Of a stretch of 17,738 bases of DNA, positions 1 through 5,842 are shown piece after piece (position 1 is the stretch's first letter; each line of letters begins with the position of its first letter). Origin of the DNA: AM-1111 sp046302135 (GTDB lineage Bacteria > Bacteroidota > Bacteroidia > B-17B0 > Aurantibacillaceae). The notes below the pieces were generated by a model. It was not told the DNA's origin. It searched no databases and worked only from the letters and a program-made list of their open reading frames with translations. A program made the translations under genes and the position numbers. Where the stretch lies: assembly GCA_046302135.1 (NCBI GenBank), contig JBKCIQ010000068.1, forward strand, positions 1 through 17,738. Reading direction: 5' to 3'.

Positions 1-10
1 TTTAGGGCGT

Positions 11-532
11 TTACTCTGGTTTCTCTGATAAAGTTTTTACAATTCCAGCCAACTTGTTTTTTCCACTTTGAAGTGCAGAAACAACATTTTTAGTAGGAGA
101 CTGAAGTAATCCAATGATATCTCCAATAAGCTCATTCTTGCTCTTTATACTGCTTAGAAAATCTAACTGGTTGTCACCAACATAAGATGTTTCCTCGATA
201 TAAGCACCTTTAAGAACAGGCTTATTATTTCCTTTGGAACGAAATTCTTTAATGAGCTTGGCCGGTACTGATCCGGATTCACAAAACATAACTGTAGTAT
301 TCCCCTTGAGTACAGGAATCAGGTCGTTGTAAATCCCTCTGCGCTCCATCGCTTTTTTCAATAATGAGTTTTTAACCACCATTACTGAAATCTTCTTGTT
401 AAAACAAGCACGACGAAGTTCACCGGTTTTGGCTACATTCAGAGAAGAAATGTCAGTAAGATAAAAGTTGGGATTTTTTTCCAAGTGCCCTACTAAATCT
501 TCAATGACTTTTGTTTTTTCTTCTTTGTTCAT
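11..532 (-). CDS. rplJ: 50S ribosomal protein L10
   Basis: L10 forms the base of the ribosomal stalk: its N-terminal half binds 23S rRNA beside L11 and its C-terminal helix carries the L7/L12 dimers that recruit translation factors. The 173-residue product has the usual L10 length and pattern, with an N-terminal KxxVIEDLV-type helix, a VVKNSLLKKA segment near residues 51-60, and a charged helical C-terminus. It is the last complete gene of the minus-strand cluster, 26 bases after rplA. The stop codon lies 11 bases from the window edge, so rplL, its normal partner, is expected just outside. Identification rests on both sequence and the conserved rplK-rplA-rplJ order. Confidence 0.97.
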   Translation of the reverse strand: MNKEEKTKVIEDLVGHLEKNPNFYLTDISSLNVAKTGELRRACFNKKISVMVVKNSLLKKAMERRGIYNDLIPVLKGNTTVMFCESGSVPAKLIKEFRSKGNNKPVLKGAYIEETSYVGDNQLDFLSSIKSKNELIGDIIGLLQSPTKNVVSALQSGKNKLAGIVKTLSEKPE

Positions 533-558
533 TTTTAATGAATTAAATAATTAATGAT

Positions 559-1254
559 TTATCCTCCGAAAGCCTTTGCATCTACCGTTATACCAGGGCT
601 CATTGTACTAGAGATGGTTACGCTTTTTACATAAGTACCTTTCGCTGAGGAAGGCTTCAACTTGACAATTGTCTGCATCAACTCATTTGCGTTTTCAGCA
701 ATTTTGTTTGCATCAAAAGACACTTTGCCAACAGAAGCGTGGATAATTCCAGCCTTATCAACTTTAAAATCGATTTTACCTCCCTTAGCATCGGAAACTG
801 CTTTTCCGACTTCCATGGTAACAGTTCCTGTTTTCGGATTCGGCATAAGACCACGAGGTCCTAGTACTCTACCAAGAGCGCCTATTTTTCCCATAACCTG
901 AGGAACAGTAATAATTACATCGATATCGGTCCAACCACCTTTAATTTTTTCGATGAATTCATCCATTCCAACAAAGTCTGCTCCTGCAGCTTTTGCTTCT
1001 GCCTCTTTTTCGGCAGGAACTAGAGCCAAAACACGAACTGATTTACCCGTTCCGTGAGGTAAGGTAACAACACCTCTCACCATTTGATTTGCCTTTTTAG
1101 GATCAACTCCTAAACGAACAGCAATATCTACTGAAGAATCGAATTTTGTGAAGGAAATATCCTTTACAATTTTAGACGCCTCAGATAAGGTGTAGGTCTT
1201 ATTCTGATCGTAAGCTGATATTGCGGCTTTTCTTTTTTTAGAAATTCTAGCCAT
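559..1254 (-). CDS. rplA: 50S ribosomal protein L1
   Basis: L1 binds the mobile L1 stalk of 23S rRNA at the E site and, in other bacteria, represses translation of its own rplK-rplA mRNA. The 231-residue product has the two-domain L1 layout, including a GPRGLMPNPKTGTV block (about residues 133-146) in the middle and the C-terminal TISSTMSPGI segment. It follows rplK by 34 bases. The ATG ends a run of A: on the coding strand 12 consecutive A include the A of the start codon, and no Shine-Dalgarno sequence is visible, as is usual in Bacteroidota. A small inverted repeat (AGAAGT at 1268-1273, ACTTCT at 1279-1284) lies just upstream. Confidence 0.97.
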   Translation of the reverse strand: MARISKKRKAAISAYDQNKTYTLSEASKIVKDISFTKFDSSVDIAVRLGVDPKKANQMVRGVVTLPHGTGKSVRVLALVPAEKEAEAKAAGADFVGMDEFIEKIKGGWTDIDVIITVPQVMGKIGALGRVLGPRGLMPNPKTGTVTMEVGKAVSDAKGGKIDFKVDKAGIIHASVGKVSFDANKIAENANELMQTIVKLKPSSAKGTYVKSVTISSTMSPGITVDAKAFGG

Positions 1255-1288
1255 TTTTTTTTTTTAAAGAAGTGATTAACTTCTAATT

Positions 1289-1732
1289 TTAATTGTTAAA
1301 TGGGTTAGTACCCGTTACGTTTACTCCCATGCTACGTGCAGTTCCTGCAATCATCCTCATAGCTGATTCAACTGTGAAACAATTCATATCCGGCAGTTTA
1401 TCCTGCGCAATTACACGAATCTGATCCCAACTAATTGATCCAACTTTCTTACGATTGCTTTCGGCAGAACCTCCTTTTATCTTGATAGCCTCCATGATCT
1501 GTACGGCAGCCGGTGGACGTTTAATTACGAAATCAAACGTTTTATCGCTGTAAACATTAATGATTACAGGTAATACCTTTCCCGGCTGATCCTGAGTACG
1601 AGCATTGAATTGCTTACAAAACTCCATGATGTTTACTCCTTTCGCACCTAATGCAGGTCCGATTGGAGGTGATGGATTTGCGGCCCCACCTTTAATCTGC
1701 AGTTTTACGATTGCTGATAACTCTTTTGCCAT
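1289..1732 (-). CDS. rplK: 50S ribosomal protein L11
   Basis: L11 binds the GTPase-associated region of 23S rRNA and is needed for factor-dependent GTP hydrolysis and for RelA activation. The 147-residue product carries the signature N-terminal segment (LQIKGGAANPSPPIGPALG, residues 12-30, then GVNIMEFCKQFN), and the C-terminal RNA-binding domain ends in GTARSMGVNVTG. Length is typical. It is separated from nusG upstream by a 105-base spacer that holds a 9-bp inverted repeat, which could be a leader for feedback control by L1 (inference). Confidence 0.97.
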   Translation of the reverse strand: MAKELSAIVKLQIKGGAANPSPPIGPALGAKGVNIMEFCKQFNARTQDQPGKVLPVIINVYSDKTFDFVIKRPPAAVQIMEAIKIKGGSAESNRKKVGSISWDQIRVIAQDKLPDMNCFTVESAMRMIAGTARSMGVNVTGTNPFNN

Positions 1733-1777
1733 TTTTATTTTATTTTTCTGTTAAGTTTTCTGTGTTGAGAAATCGTT

Positions 1778-1811
1778 TTTTATGTTTTGGAAGCAGCTAA
1801 GCAACATAAAA
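1778..1811 (-). promoter_or_regulatory. Stem-loop in the nusG-rplK spacer, candidate L11/L1 leader element
   Basis: A perfect 9-bp inverted repeat, TTTTATGTT (1778-1786) and AACATAAAA (1803-1811), encloses a 16-base GC-richer loop within the 105-base nusG-rplK spacer. On the minus strand it would form in the mRNA 45 bases or more upstream of rplK. No T-tract follows in the transcribed direction and no TAnnTTTG promoter is visible, so it is neither an obvious terminator nor a promoter. L1 represses rplK-rplA by binding this region in E. coli. That this hairpin does the same is inference. Confidence 0.4.
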
Positions 1812-1837
1812 CACGGACACATCACCTAACATTGTCT

Positions 1838-2413
1838 TTATTCGCGCTCCACCTCGCCGAAACCAAGTTCCACCGGGGTTTTACGTCCGAAAATTTTTAC
1901 TGATACTTTTATTTTTTTCTTCTCTTCATTAATTTCTTCAATCAAACCATTGAAACCATTGAAAGGGCCATTAATTACTTTAACGCTTTCACCTACTACA
2001 AACGGGTTTGAAATTACTCCTTCAGATTCGGCAAGTTCATCTACTTTACCAAGTATCCGATTAATTTCAGACAAACGCATAGGAACAGGATCTCCACCCT
2101 TGGTCTCACCAAGAAAGCCAATTACACCCGTGATATTCTTTATTATGTGAGCAATTTCTCCTGAAAGACTTGCCTCCAACAATATATATCCTGGATAAAA
2201 TGAACGCTCTTTCGCAACTTTTTTCCCGTTACGTATTTGAAATATTTTTTCAGTAGGAATAAGAAGTTGGGAAACCATATCACTCAGTTTTAAACGAGTA
2301 ATTTCAGTTTCAATGTAATGCTTTACTTTTTTCTCTTGACCGCTGATAGCCCTAACTACATACCATTTCTTTTCCTGCGGCTGAGCGATATCCTTTTTAA
2401 ATTTAATGGCCAT
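1838..2413 (-). CDS. nusG: Transcription termination/antitermination factor NusG
   Basis: NusG binds the beta' clamp helices of RNA polymerase, raises elongation processivity, and couples polymerase to Rho or to the ribosome. The 191-residue product has a KWYVVRAISGQEKKV start to the NGN domain (residues 16-30), the FYPGYILLE core strand, and a C-terminal KOW domain with VGESVKVINGPFNGFNG (roughly residues 141-157). Length is near the usual ~180. It lies 5 bases after secE, the standard secE-nusG pair. The two are almost certainly cotranscribed. Confidence 0.97.
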   Translation of the reverse strand: MAIKFKKDIAQPQEKKWYVVRAISGQEKKVKHYIETEITRLKLSDMVSQLLIPTEKIFQIRNGKKVAKERSFYPGYILLEASLSGEIAHIIKNITGVIGFLGETKGGDPVPMRLSEINRILGKVDELAESEGVISNPFVVGESVKVINGPFNGFNGLIEEINEEKKKIKVSVKIFGRKTPVELGFGEVERE

Positions 2414-2419
2414 TTTTAA

Positions 2420-2614
2420 TTATCTAAACAATGAATAAACAGCATCCAATAACCATCCTGAACTCAAATCCATCAACAAAACAACTAGGGCAATTACTAT
2501 AGAGGCTATTAAAACCACCATAGAACTTTCCTGAAGTTCTTTCCAAGTAGGCCAAGAAACTTTTTGAACCAATTCGGTTCCAACTTCATCTAGGTATTCT
2601 CTGAATTTAGCCAT
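2420..2614 (-). CDS. secE: Preprotein translocase subunit SecE
   Basis: SecE clamps the SecY channel in the inner membrane. The 64-residue product is the short single-span form: an amphipathic N-terminal helix, the conserved KVSWPTWKEL motif (residues 18-27), then one hydrophobic segment at about residues 31-50. E. coli SecE has two additional N-terminal spans that are absent in most bacteria, so the short length is normal. It is preceded by tRNA-Trp and followed closely by nusG. Confidence 0.96.
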   Translation of the reverse strand: MAKFREYLDEVGTELVQKVSWPTWKELQESSMVVLIASIVIALVVLLMDLSSGWLLDAVYSLFR

Positions 2615-2630
2615 AACTTCTTTTTATCGG

Positions 2631-2701
2631 CACGGGCAGAGAGATTCGAACTCCCATCAACGGTTTTGGAGACCGCTATTCTACCCTTGAACTATGCCCG
2701 T
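2631..2701 (-). tRNA. trpT: tRNA-Trp (anticodon CCA)
   Basis: Read on the minus strand, the sequence folds as a cloverleaf: a 7-bp acceptor stem (ACGGGCA with TGCCCGT), an anticodon stem CGGT/ACCG-type with loop CTCCAAA giving anticodon CCA, and a T arm GGGAG-TTCGAAT-CTCTC. The discriminator base is G. The terminal CCA is not encoded (CCG follows the discriminator base). It sits between tuf and secE, a placement shared with several other bacterial phyla. Confidence 0.96.
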
Positions 2702-2726
2702 TAATTTATATTATTAATTATAAACA

Positions 2727-2761
2727 GCAAAATGGCTCCATAATAAAGGTAGCCATTTTGC
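2727..2761 (-). terminator. Stem-loop downstream of tuf (possible terminator or processing site)
   Basis: A perfect 11-bp inverted repeat, GCAAAATGGCT (2727-2737) and AGCCATTTTGC (2751-2761), with a 13-base loop, lies 14 bases after the tuf stop and 25 bases before tRNA-Trp. No long T-run follows on the minus strand, so strong intrinsic termination is doubtful. A partial attenuator between tuf and the tRNA-Trp-secE-nusG part, or an mRNA 3' end protected after tRNA processing, fits better. The structure is seen; its role is inferred. Confidence 0.5.
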
Positions 2762-2775
2762 AAGTTTTTTATAAA

Positions 2776-3963
2776 TTATGCAAGGATCTCAGTTACCTGA
2801 CCTGCACCAACAGTACGACCTCCTTCGCGGATAGCGAAACGAAGACCCTTATCCATTGCTACAGGAGCAATTAAGTTAACAGTAATTGTTAGGTTTTCAC
2901 CTGGCATTACCATTTCACGGCCTGCATCCAATTCAATTTCTCCAGTTACATCAGTAGTACGGAAATAAAACTGAGGACGATATTTATTCTGGAATGAAGT
3001 GTGACGTCCACCTTCTTCTTTCTTTAAAATATAAACTTCAGCCTTAAATTTAGTGTGAGGAGTTACTGAGCCCGGCTTTGCGATAACCATTCCACGACGG
3101 ATATCTTTCTTTTCGATACCGCGCAACAACAAACCAACGTTATCACCTGCTTCACCTCTGTCAAGAATCTTACGGAACATCTCAACACCTGTAACTGTCG
3201 ACTTCAATTTTTCAGCACCCATACCAATAATATCCACCTCTTCGCCAGAGTTGATAACACCGGTTTCAATACGTCCTGTTGCAACAGTTCCGCGACCAGT
3301 GATAGTGAATACATCTTCAACAGGCATTAGGAAAGGCTTTTCCTTATCACGCTGTGGAGTTGGTATGTAAGTATCTACTGCATCCATTAATTCCATAATC
3401 TTTCCAACCCACTTAGCATCTTTATTTAATCCGCCCAGTGCAGAACCACGAATGATTGGTGTATTATCACCATCAAACTTATAAAAACTTAGCAATTCGC
3501 GAACTTCCATTTCAACAAGGTCAAGTAACTCAGCATCTTCAACCATGTCAACTTTATTCATGAAAACAACGATTCTTGGAACACCTACCTGACGAGCAAG
3601 AAGGATGTGCTCACGGGTCTGTGGCATTGGGCCATCAGTTGCGGCTACAACCAAAATAGCGCCGTCCATCTGTGCAGCACCGGTAACCATGTTCTTTACG
3701 TAGTCAGCGTGACCAGGGCAGTCAACGTGTGCGTAGTGACGGTTAGATGTTTCATATTCTACGTGAGCAGTATTAATTGTGATACCACGCTCTTTTTCTT
3801 CAGGAGCATTATCAATTGAAGAGAAATCGCGCACTTGCGCCCAACCTTTTTCTGCTAAAACTGTAGTAATAGCAGCTGTCAATGTAGTTTTTCCATGGTC
3901 AACGTGACCAATAGTACCCACGTGTACATGTGGTTTCGTACGTTCGAATTTTTCTTTAGCCAT
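2776..3963 (-). CDS. tuf: Elongation factor Tu
   Basis: EF-Tu delivers aminoacyl-tRNA to the ribosomal A site in a GTP-dependent cycle. The 395-residue product is full length. It shows the P-loop GHVDHGKT (19-26), the switch I RGIT (59-62), DCPGH (81-85) and NKVD (136-139), then the two beta-barrel domains with GRGTVATGRIETG and the GGRHTSF and RFAIREGGRTVGAG blocks near the end. It lies between a four-tRNA cluster upstream and tRNA-Trp downstream, so mRNA and tRNAs probably come from one transcript cut by RNase P and Z. Codon use appears restricted, as expected for a highly expressed gene. Confidence 0.98.
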   Translation of the reverse strand: MAKEKFERTKPHVHVGTIGHVDHGKTTLTAAITTVLAEKGWAQVRDFSSIDNAPEEKERGITINTAHVEYETSNRHYAHVDCPGHADYVKNMVTGAAQMDGAILVVAATDGPMPQTREHILLARQVGVPRIVVFMNKVDMVEDAELLDLVEMEVRELLSFYKFDGDNTPIIRGSALGGLNKDAKWVGKIMELMDAVDTYIPTPQRDKEKPFLMPVEDVFTITGRGTVATGRIETGVINSGEEVDIIGMGAEKLKSTVTGVEMFRKILDRGEAGDNVGLLLRGIEKKDIRRGMVIAKPGSVTPHTKFKAEVYILKKEEGGRHTSFQNKYRPQFYFRTTDVTGEIELDAGREMVMPGENLTITVNLIAPVAMDKGLRFAIREGGRTVGAGQVTEILA

Positions 3964-4031
3964 AACTGTTGTTTTGTCGTTTTTGTTTTTGTTTATTTAG
4001 GTTACCCTTTTTTATTATTATCAAAATAATG

Positions 4032-4103
<72 letters not shown>

Positions 4104-4187
4104 TTTTCAGATTCTTTCTGAATCAAGCAGTAAGCCACTTCCAAAAAGAAGAACAATTATCAATTTTTTAAAGAACGAATTCAGCAC

Positions 4188-4210
4188 AAAAAGTCCCTTA
4201 ACTGGGACTT
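4188..4210 (-). terminator. Possible intrinsic terminator between tRNA-Gly and tRNA-Thr(GGT)
   Basis: On the minus strand, AAGTCCC and GGGACTT form a perfect 7-bp stem with a 6-base loop (arms at 4191-4197 and 4204-4210), and the stem runs into a short T tract (five T in total). It sits in an unusually long 178-base spacer between tRNA-Gly and tRNA-Thr(GGT). The T tract is short, so partial read-through is plausible. I see no convincing TAnnTTTG promoter in the rest of the spacer that would restart transcription for thrT-tuf. Confidence 0.45.
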
Positions 4211-4281
4211 ACTCTCGCGCTTTCAACCGCAAAGCAGGTCTAGAGGCGCAAAAGAGGTTCTGCATTTCTGCCATCATCAAG

Positions 4282-4354
4282 AGCGGAAGACGGGTCTCGA
4301 ACCCGCAACCTCCAGCTTGGAAGGCTGGAGCTCTACCAATTGAGCTACTTCCGC
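4282..4354 (-). tRNA. tRNA-Gly (anticodon TCC)
   Basis: Cloverleaf on the minus strand: acceptor GCGGAAG/CTTCCGC, D arm GCTCAATTGGTAGAGC, anticodon stem CCAGC/GCTGG with loop CTTCCAA (anticodon TCC), T arm GCGGG-TTCGAGA-CCCGT. The discriminator is T and CCA is not encoded. It corresponds by order and anticodon to glyT of the E. coli thrU-tyrU-glyT-thrT-tufB operon. Confidence 0.97.
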
Positions 4355-4372
4355 TTGTAGAGCAAAACAAAG

Positions 4373-4455
4373 TGGGGCAAGATGGATTCGAACCACCGAA
4401 GCAATTAAGCAACAGATTTACAGTCTGTCCCATTTGGCCACTCTGGTATTGCCCC
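4373..4455 (-). tRNA. tRNA-Tyr (anticodon GTA)
   Basis: A class II tRNA of 83 bases on the minus strand: acceptor GGGGCAA/TTGCCCC, anticodon stem CAGAC/(C)TGTT with loop TGTAAAT (anticodon GTA), a long variable arm, and T arm GGTGG-TTCGAAT-CCATC. The discriminator is A and CCA is not encoded. It lies 18 bases before tRNA-Gly in transcription order. Confidence 0.97.
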
Positions 4456-4490
4456 ATCAACCAAAATAAATCTCTCAACTTATTTGATTG

Positions 4491-4563
4491 AGCCGAAGAA
4501 GGGACTCGAACCCCCGACCAGCTGATTACAAATCAGCTGCTCTACCAGCTGAGCTACTTCGGC
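4491..4563 (-). tRNA. tRNA-Thr (anticodon TGT)
   Basis: Cloverleaf on the minus strand: acceptor GCCGAAG/CTTCGGC, D arm GCTCAGCTGGTAGAGC, anticodon stem GCTGA/TCAGC with loop TTTGTAA (anticodon TGT), T arm GGGGG-TTCGAGT-CCCTT. The discriminator is T and CCA is not encoded. It is the first gene of the tRNA-tuf transcript and corresponds to E. coli thrU. Confidence 0.97.
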
Positions 4564-4595
4564 TTGTTACATATCAATTCCACAAAGAACTTAGG

Positions 4596-4612
4596 CCCTT
4601 TTTTTAAAAGGG
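4596..4612 (-). promoter_or_regulatory. 5'-terminal hairpin of the tRNA-tuf transcript
   Basis: CCCTTTT (4596-4602) and AAAAGGG (4606-4612) form a 7-bp stem with a 3-base loop. The outer base lies about 5 bases downstream of the last base of the predicted -7 element, so the RNA would begin at or within one base of the stem. It is 33 bases ahead of the first tRNA and would be removed by tRNA processing. The position relative to the start site is inferred, not mapped. Confidence 0.4.
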
Positions 4613-4616
4613 ACTG

Positions 4617-4624
4617 CAAATGTA
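4617..4624 (-). promoter_or_regulatory. Candidate promoter -7 element for the tRNA-tuf-secE-nusG-rpl locus
   Basis: On the minus strand the sequence reads TACATTTG followed by CAGTCCC, matching the Bacteroidota -7 consensus TAnnTTTG. It lies about 54 bases before the first tRNA in an otherwise gene-free AT-rich spacer. A -33 TTTG box at the ideal distance is not clear; only a T-rich stretch is present. The base composition just after the element resembles that at the rpsA and rpmE promoters. Confidence 0.6.
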
Positions 4625-4672
4625 GTAAAAAACTTTATTGAAAATTACTTTTAATAAAAAAAATTAAAATGC

Positions 4673-5179
4673 CTAAACCAACACCACAAATTCCTTTCCC
4701 TTGGCAGATAAATCGGCATTAATTCGCTCTTGTAAGGTGGTGCTTAAAGAAAGACCTACAAAATCTGCTTTTATAGGAAATAAAGTATGACTTCTATCCA
4801 CCAAAACTGCAGTATTAATTTTTTTAACAGGCTGATCTAGAAATACTTTTAGAGCGTATATTAAAGTTTTTCCGCTATTTAAAACATCGTCAATCAAAAC
4901 TATATTTTTACCCTTAAAATCCTCTGTTTTGAAATCTATCCTCGGAGTATTATTAACCGGATTTATTTTATCGATAGTAATCTTTCCAATAGAAATATTC
5001 AAATCTGATATTCTTTTCAAGATATCAAAAATCCTCTTAGCAACCAAATATCCATTTCCATCTATGCCAGCGATAAAAATATGTTTCTCACCGTAATTTG
5101 ATTCGTAAATCTGATAGGCAATTCTGTTTAACTTTTGAGAAATCTGCCTGCTGTTTAATATTTCAACCTTCGTAATCAC
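4673..5179 (-). CDS. PyrR-like phosphoribosyltransferase
   Basis: A type I phosphoribosyltransferase of 168 residues. The PRPP loop is seen as VLIDDVLNSGKT (residues 94-105), and the later LVDRSHTLFPIKADFVGLSL block closely follows the PyrR pattern. PyrR proteins in Firmicutes are uracil phosphoribosyltransferases that also attenuate pyr operons; Bacteroidota homologues are often annotated only as phosphoribosyltransferase family. No pyrimidine gene or pyr-type attenuator is adjacent, so the regulatory role is not supported here. The start is GTG at 5177-5179: the N-terminus aligns with PyrR from this point and no ATG lies nearby. A -7 element ends only 5 bases before it, suggesting a leaderless mRNA. 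Confidence 0.8.
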   Translation of the reverse strand: MITKVEILNSRQISQKLNRIAYQIYESNYGEKHIFIAGIDGNGYLVAKRIFDILKRISDLNISIGKITIDKINPVNNTPRIDFKTEDFKGKNIVLIDDVLNSGKTLIYALKVFLDQPVKKINTAVLVDRSHTLFPIKADFVGLSLSTTLQERINADLSAKGKEFVVLV

Positions 5180-5184
5180 TAAGA

Positions 5185-5192
5185 CAAATATA
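5185..5192 (-). promoter_or_regulatory. Candidate -7 element, pyrR-like gene
   Basis: The minus strand reads TATATTTG, a full match to TAnnTTTG, with TCTTA between it and the GTG start. Transcription would begin at or inside the start codon. The upstream -33 region is T-rich without a clear TTG. Confidence 0.5.
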
Positions 5193-5252
5193 GAGAGAAA
5201 AAAAAATTACTTCATTAAAATTAATCATTAAGAAGTGATAAATGACTTAAAA

Positions 5253-5837
5253 TCAATAGGTTTTCTTTAAAAGATTAACAAATAATTCTCTACCCGAACG
5301 CGGTGATATAGAATTATTACAAAGATTTATGTCCAACTCAAATTCATTTTCGAAGAGTAGATTATATTCTTCAATGGTCCCGCCGAAAGGTGGATTGCCC
5401 TTCAATTCCGCATCGTTAAACAGCAAACCAACTAATCGCCCATCATCATTTAAAAGTTCAGAAACTTTTTTTACATATTTATTCCTCAGGCATGGGTCAA
5501 TGGCGCAAAAAAAAGTTTGCTCAATGATATAATCATAATTACCAAAATGACTGAAAAAATCAGCCTGAATTAAATTTTCAGTGGGGAAATCTGGAACTCT
5601 AGTAATGAAATTTTTAATGGCCTTTTCAGAAAAATCGAGAACAAAAACATAATTAAATCCTTTTCGAAATAAATATTCCGCCTCAAACGCGTTTCCAGCA
5701 CCGTGTATCAAAATACTTGCATTCTTATTTGCAACCTTATCAAAATATTCAGTAATGGCCGGAGAAGCATAACCTATATCCCATGGAGAATCATTATTTA
5801 AATACCTGTTGTTCCAATAATCAGCATCTAACTGCAT
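5253..5837 (-). CDS. SAM-dependent methyltransferase, thiopurine S-methyltransferase (TPMT) family
   Basis: A 194-residue class I methyltransferase. The N-terminal WNNRYLNNDSPWDIG segment (residues 8-22) is the TPMT-family hallmark. It is followed by the SAM-binding strand ILIHGAGNAFEAEYL (42-56), an acidic end to the next strand (VLDFS), and the EQTFFCAIDP motif typical of this group. TPMT-family enzymes methylate thiols, halides or selenium compounds; the substrate here cannot be told from sequence. The ATG lies only 5 bases after the rlmD stop, so the two are probably cotranscribed, with no known functional link. No signal peptide, so cytoplasmic. Confidence 0.85.
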   Translation of the reverse strand: MQLDADYWNNRYLNNDSPWDIGYASPAITEYFDKVANKNASILIHGAGNAFEAEYLFRKGFNYVFVLDFSEKAIKNFITRVPDFPTENLIQADFFSHFGNYDYIIEQTFFCAIDPCLRNKYVKKVSELLNDDGRLVGLLFNDAELKGNPPFGGTIEEYNLLFENEFELDINLCNNSISPRSGRELFVNLLKKTY

Positions 5838-5842
5838 AAAAT

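Noticed and set aside
1268..1284. AGAAGT/ACTTCT hairpin before rplA
   Set aside because: Six AT-rich base pairs with a 5-base loop; too weak to call a regulatory element, though its position near the L1 start is noted under rplA.
3607..3819. Short plus-strand frame inside tuf, and similar frames antisense to rplA, nusG, rlmD, rpsA and others
   Set aside because: They are shadows of strongly conserved genes on the other strand, with no start-site signals or recognisable product.
4209..4478. 89-codon open frame on minus across the tRNA-Gly/tRNA-Tyr region
   Set aside because: It runs through two intact tRNA genes and its product has no protein-like pattern; the frame is a by-product of tRNA sequence.
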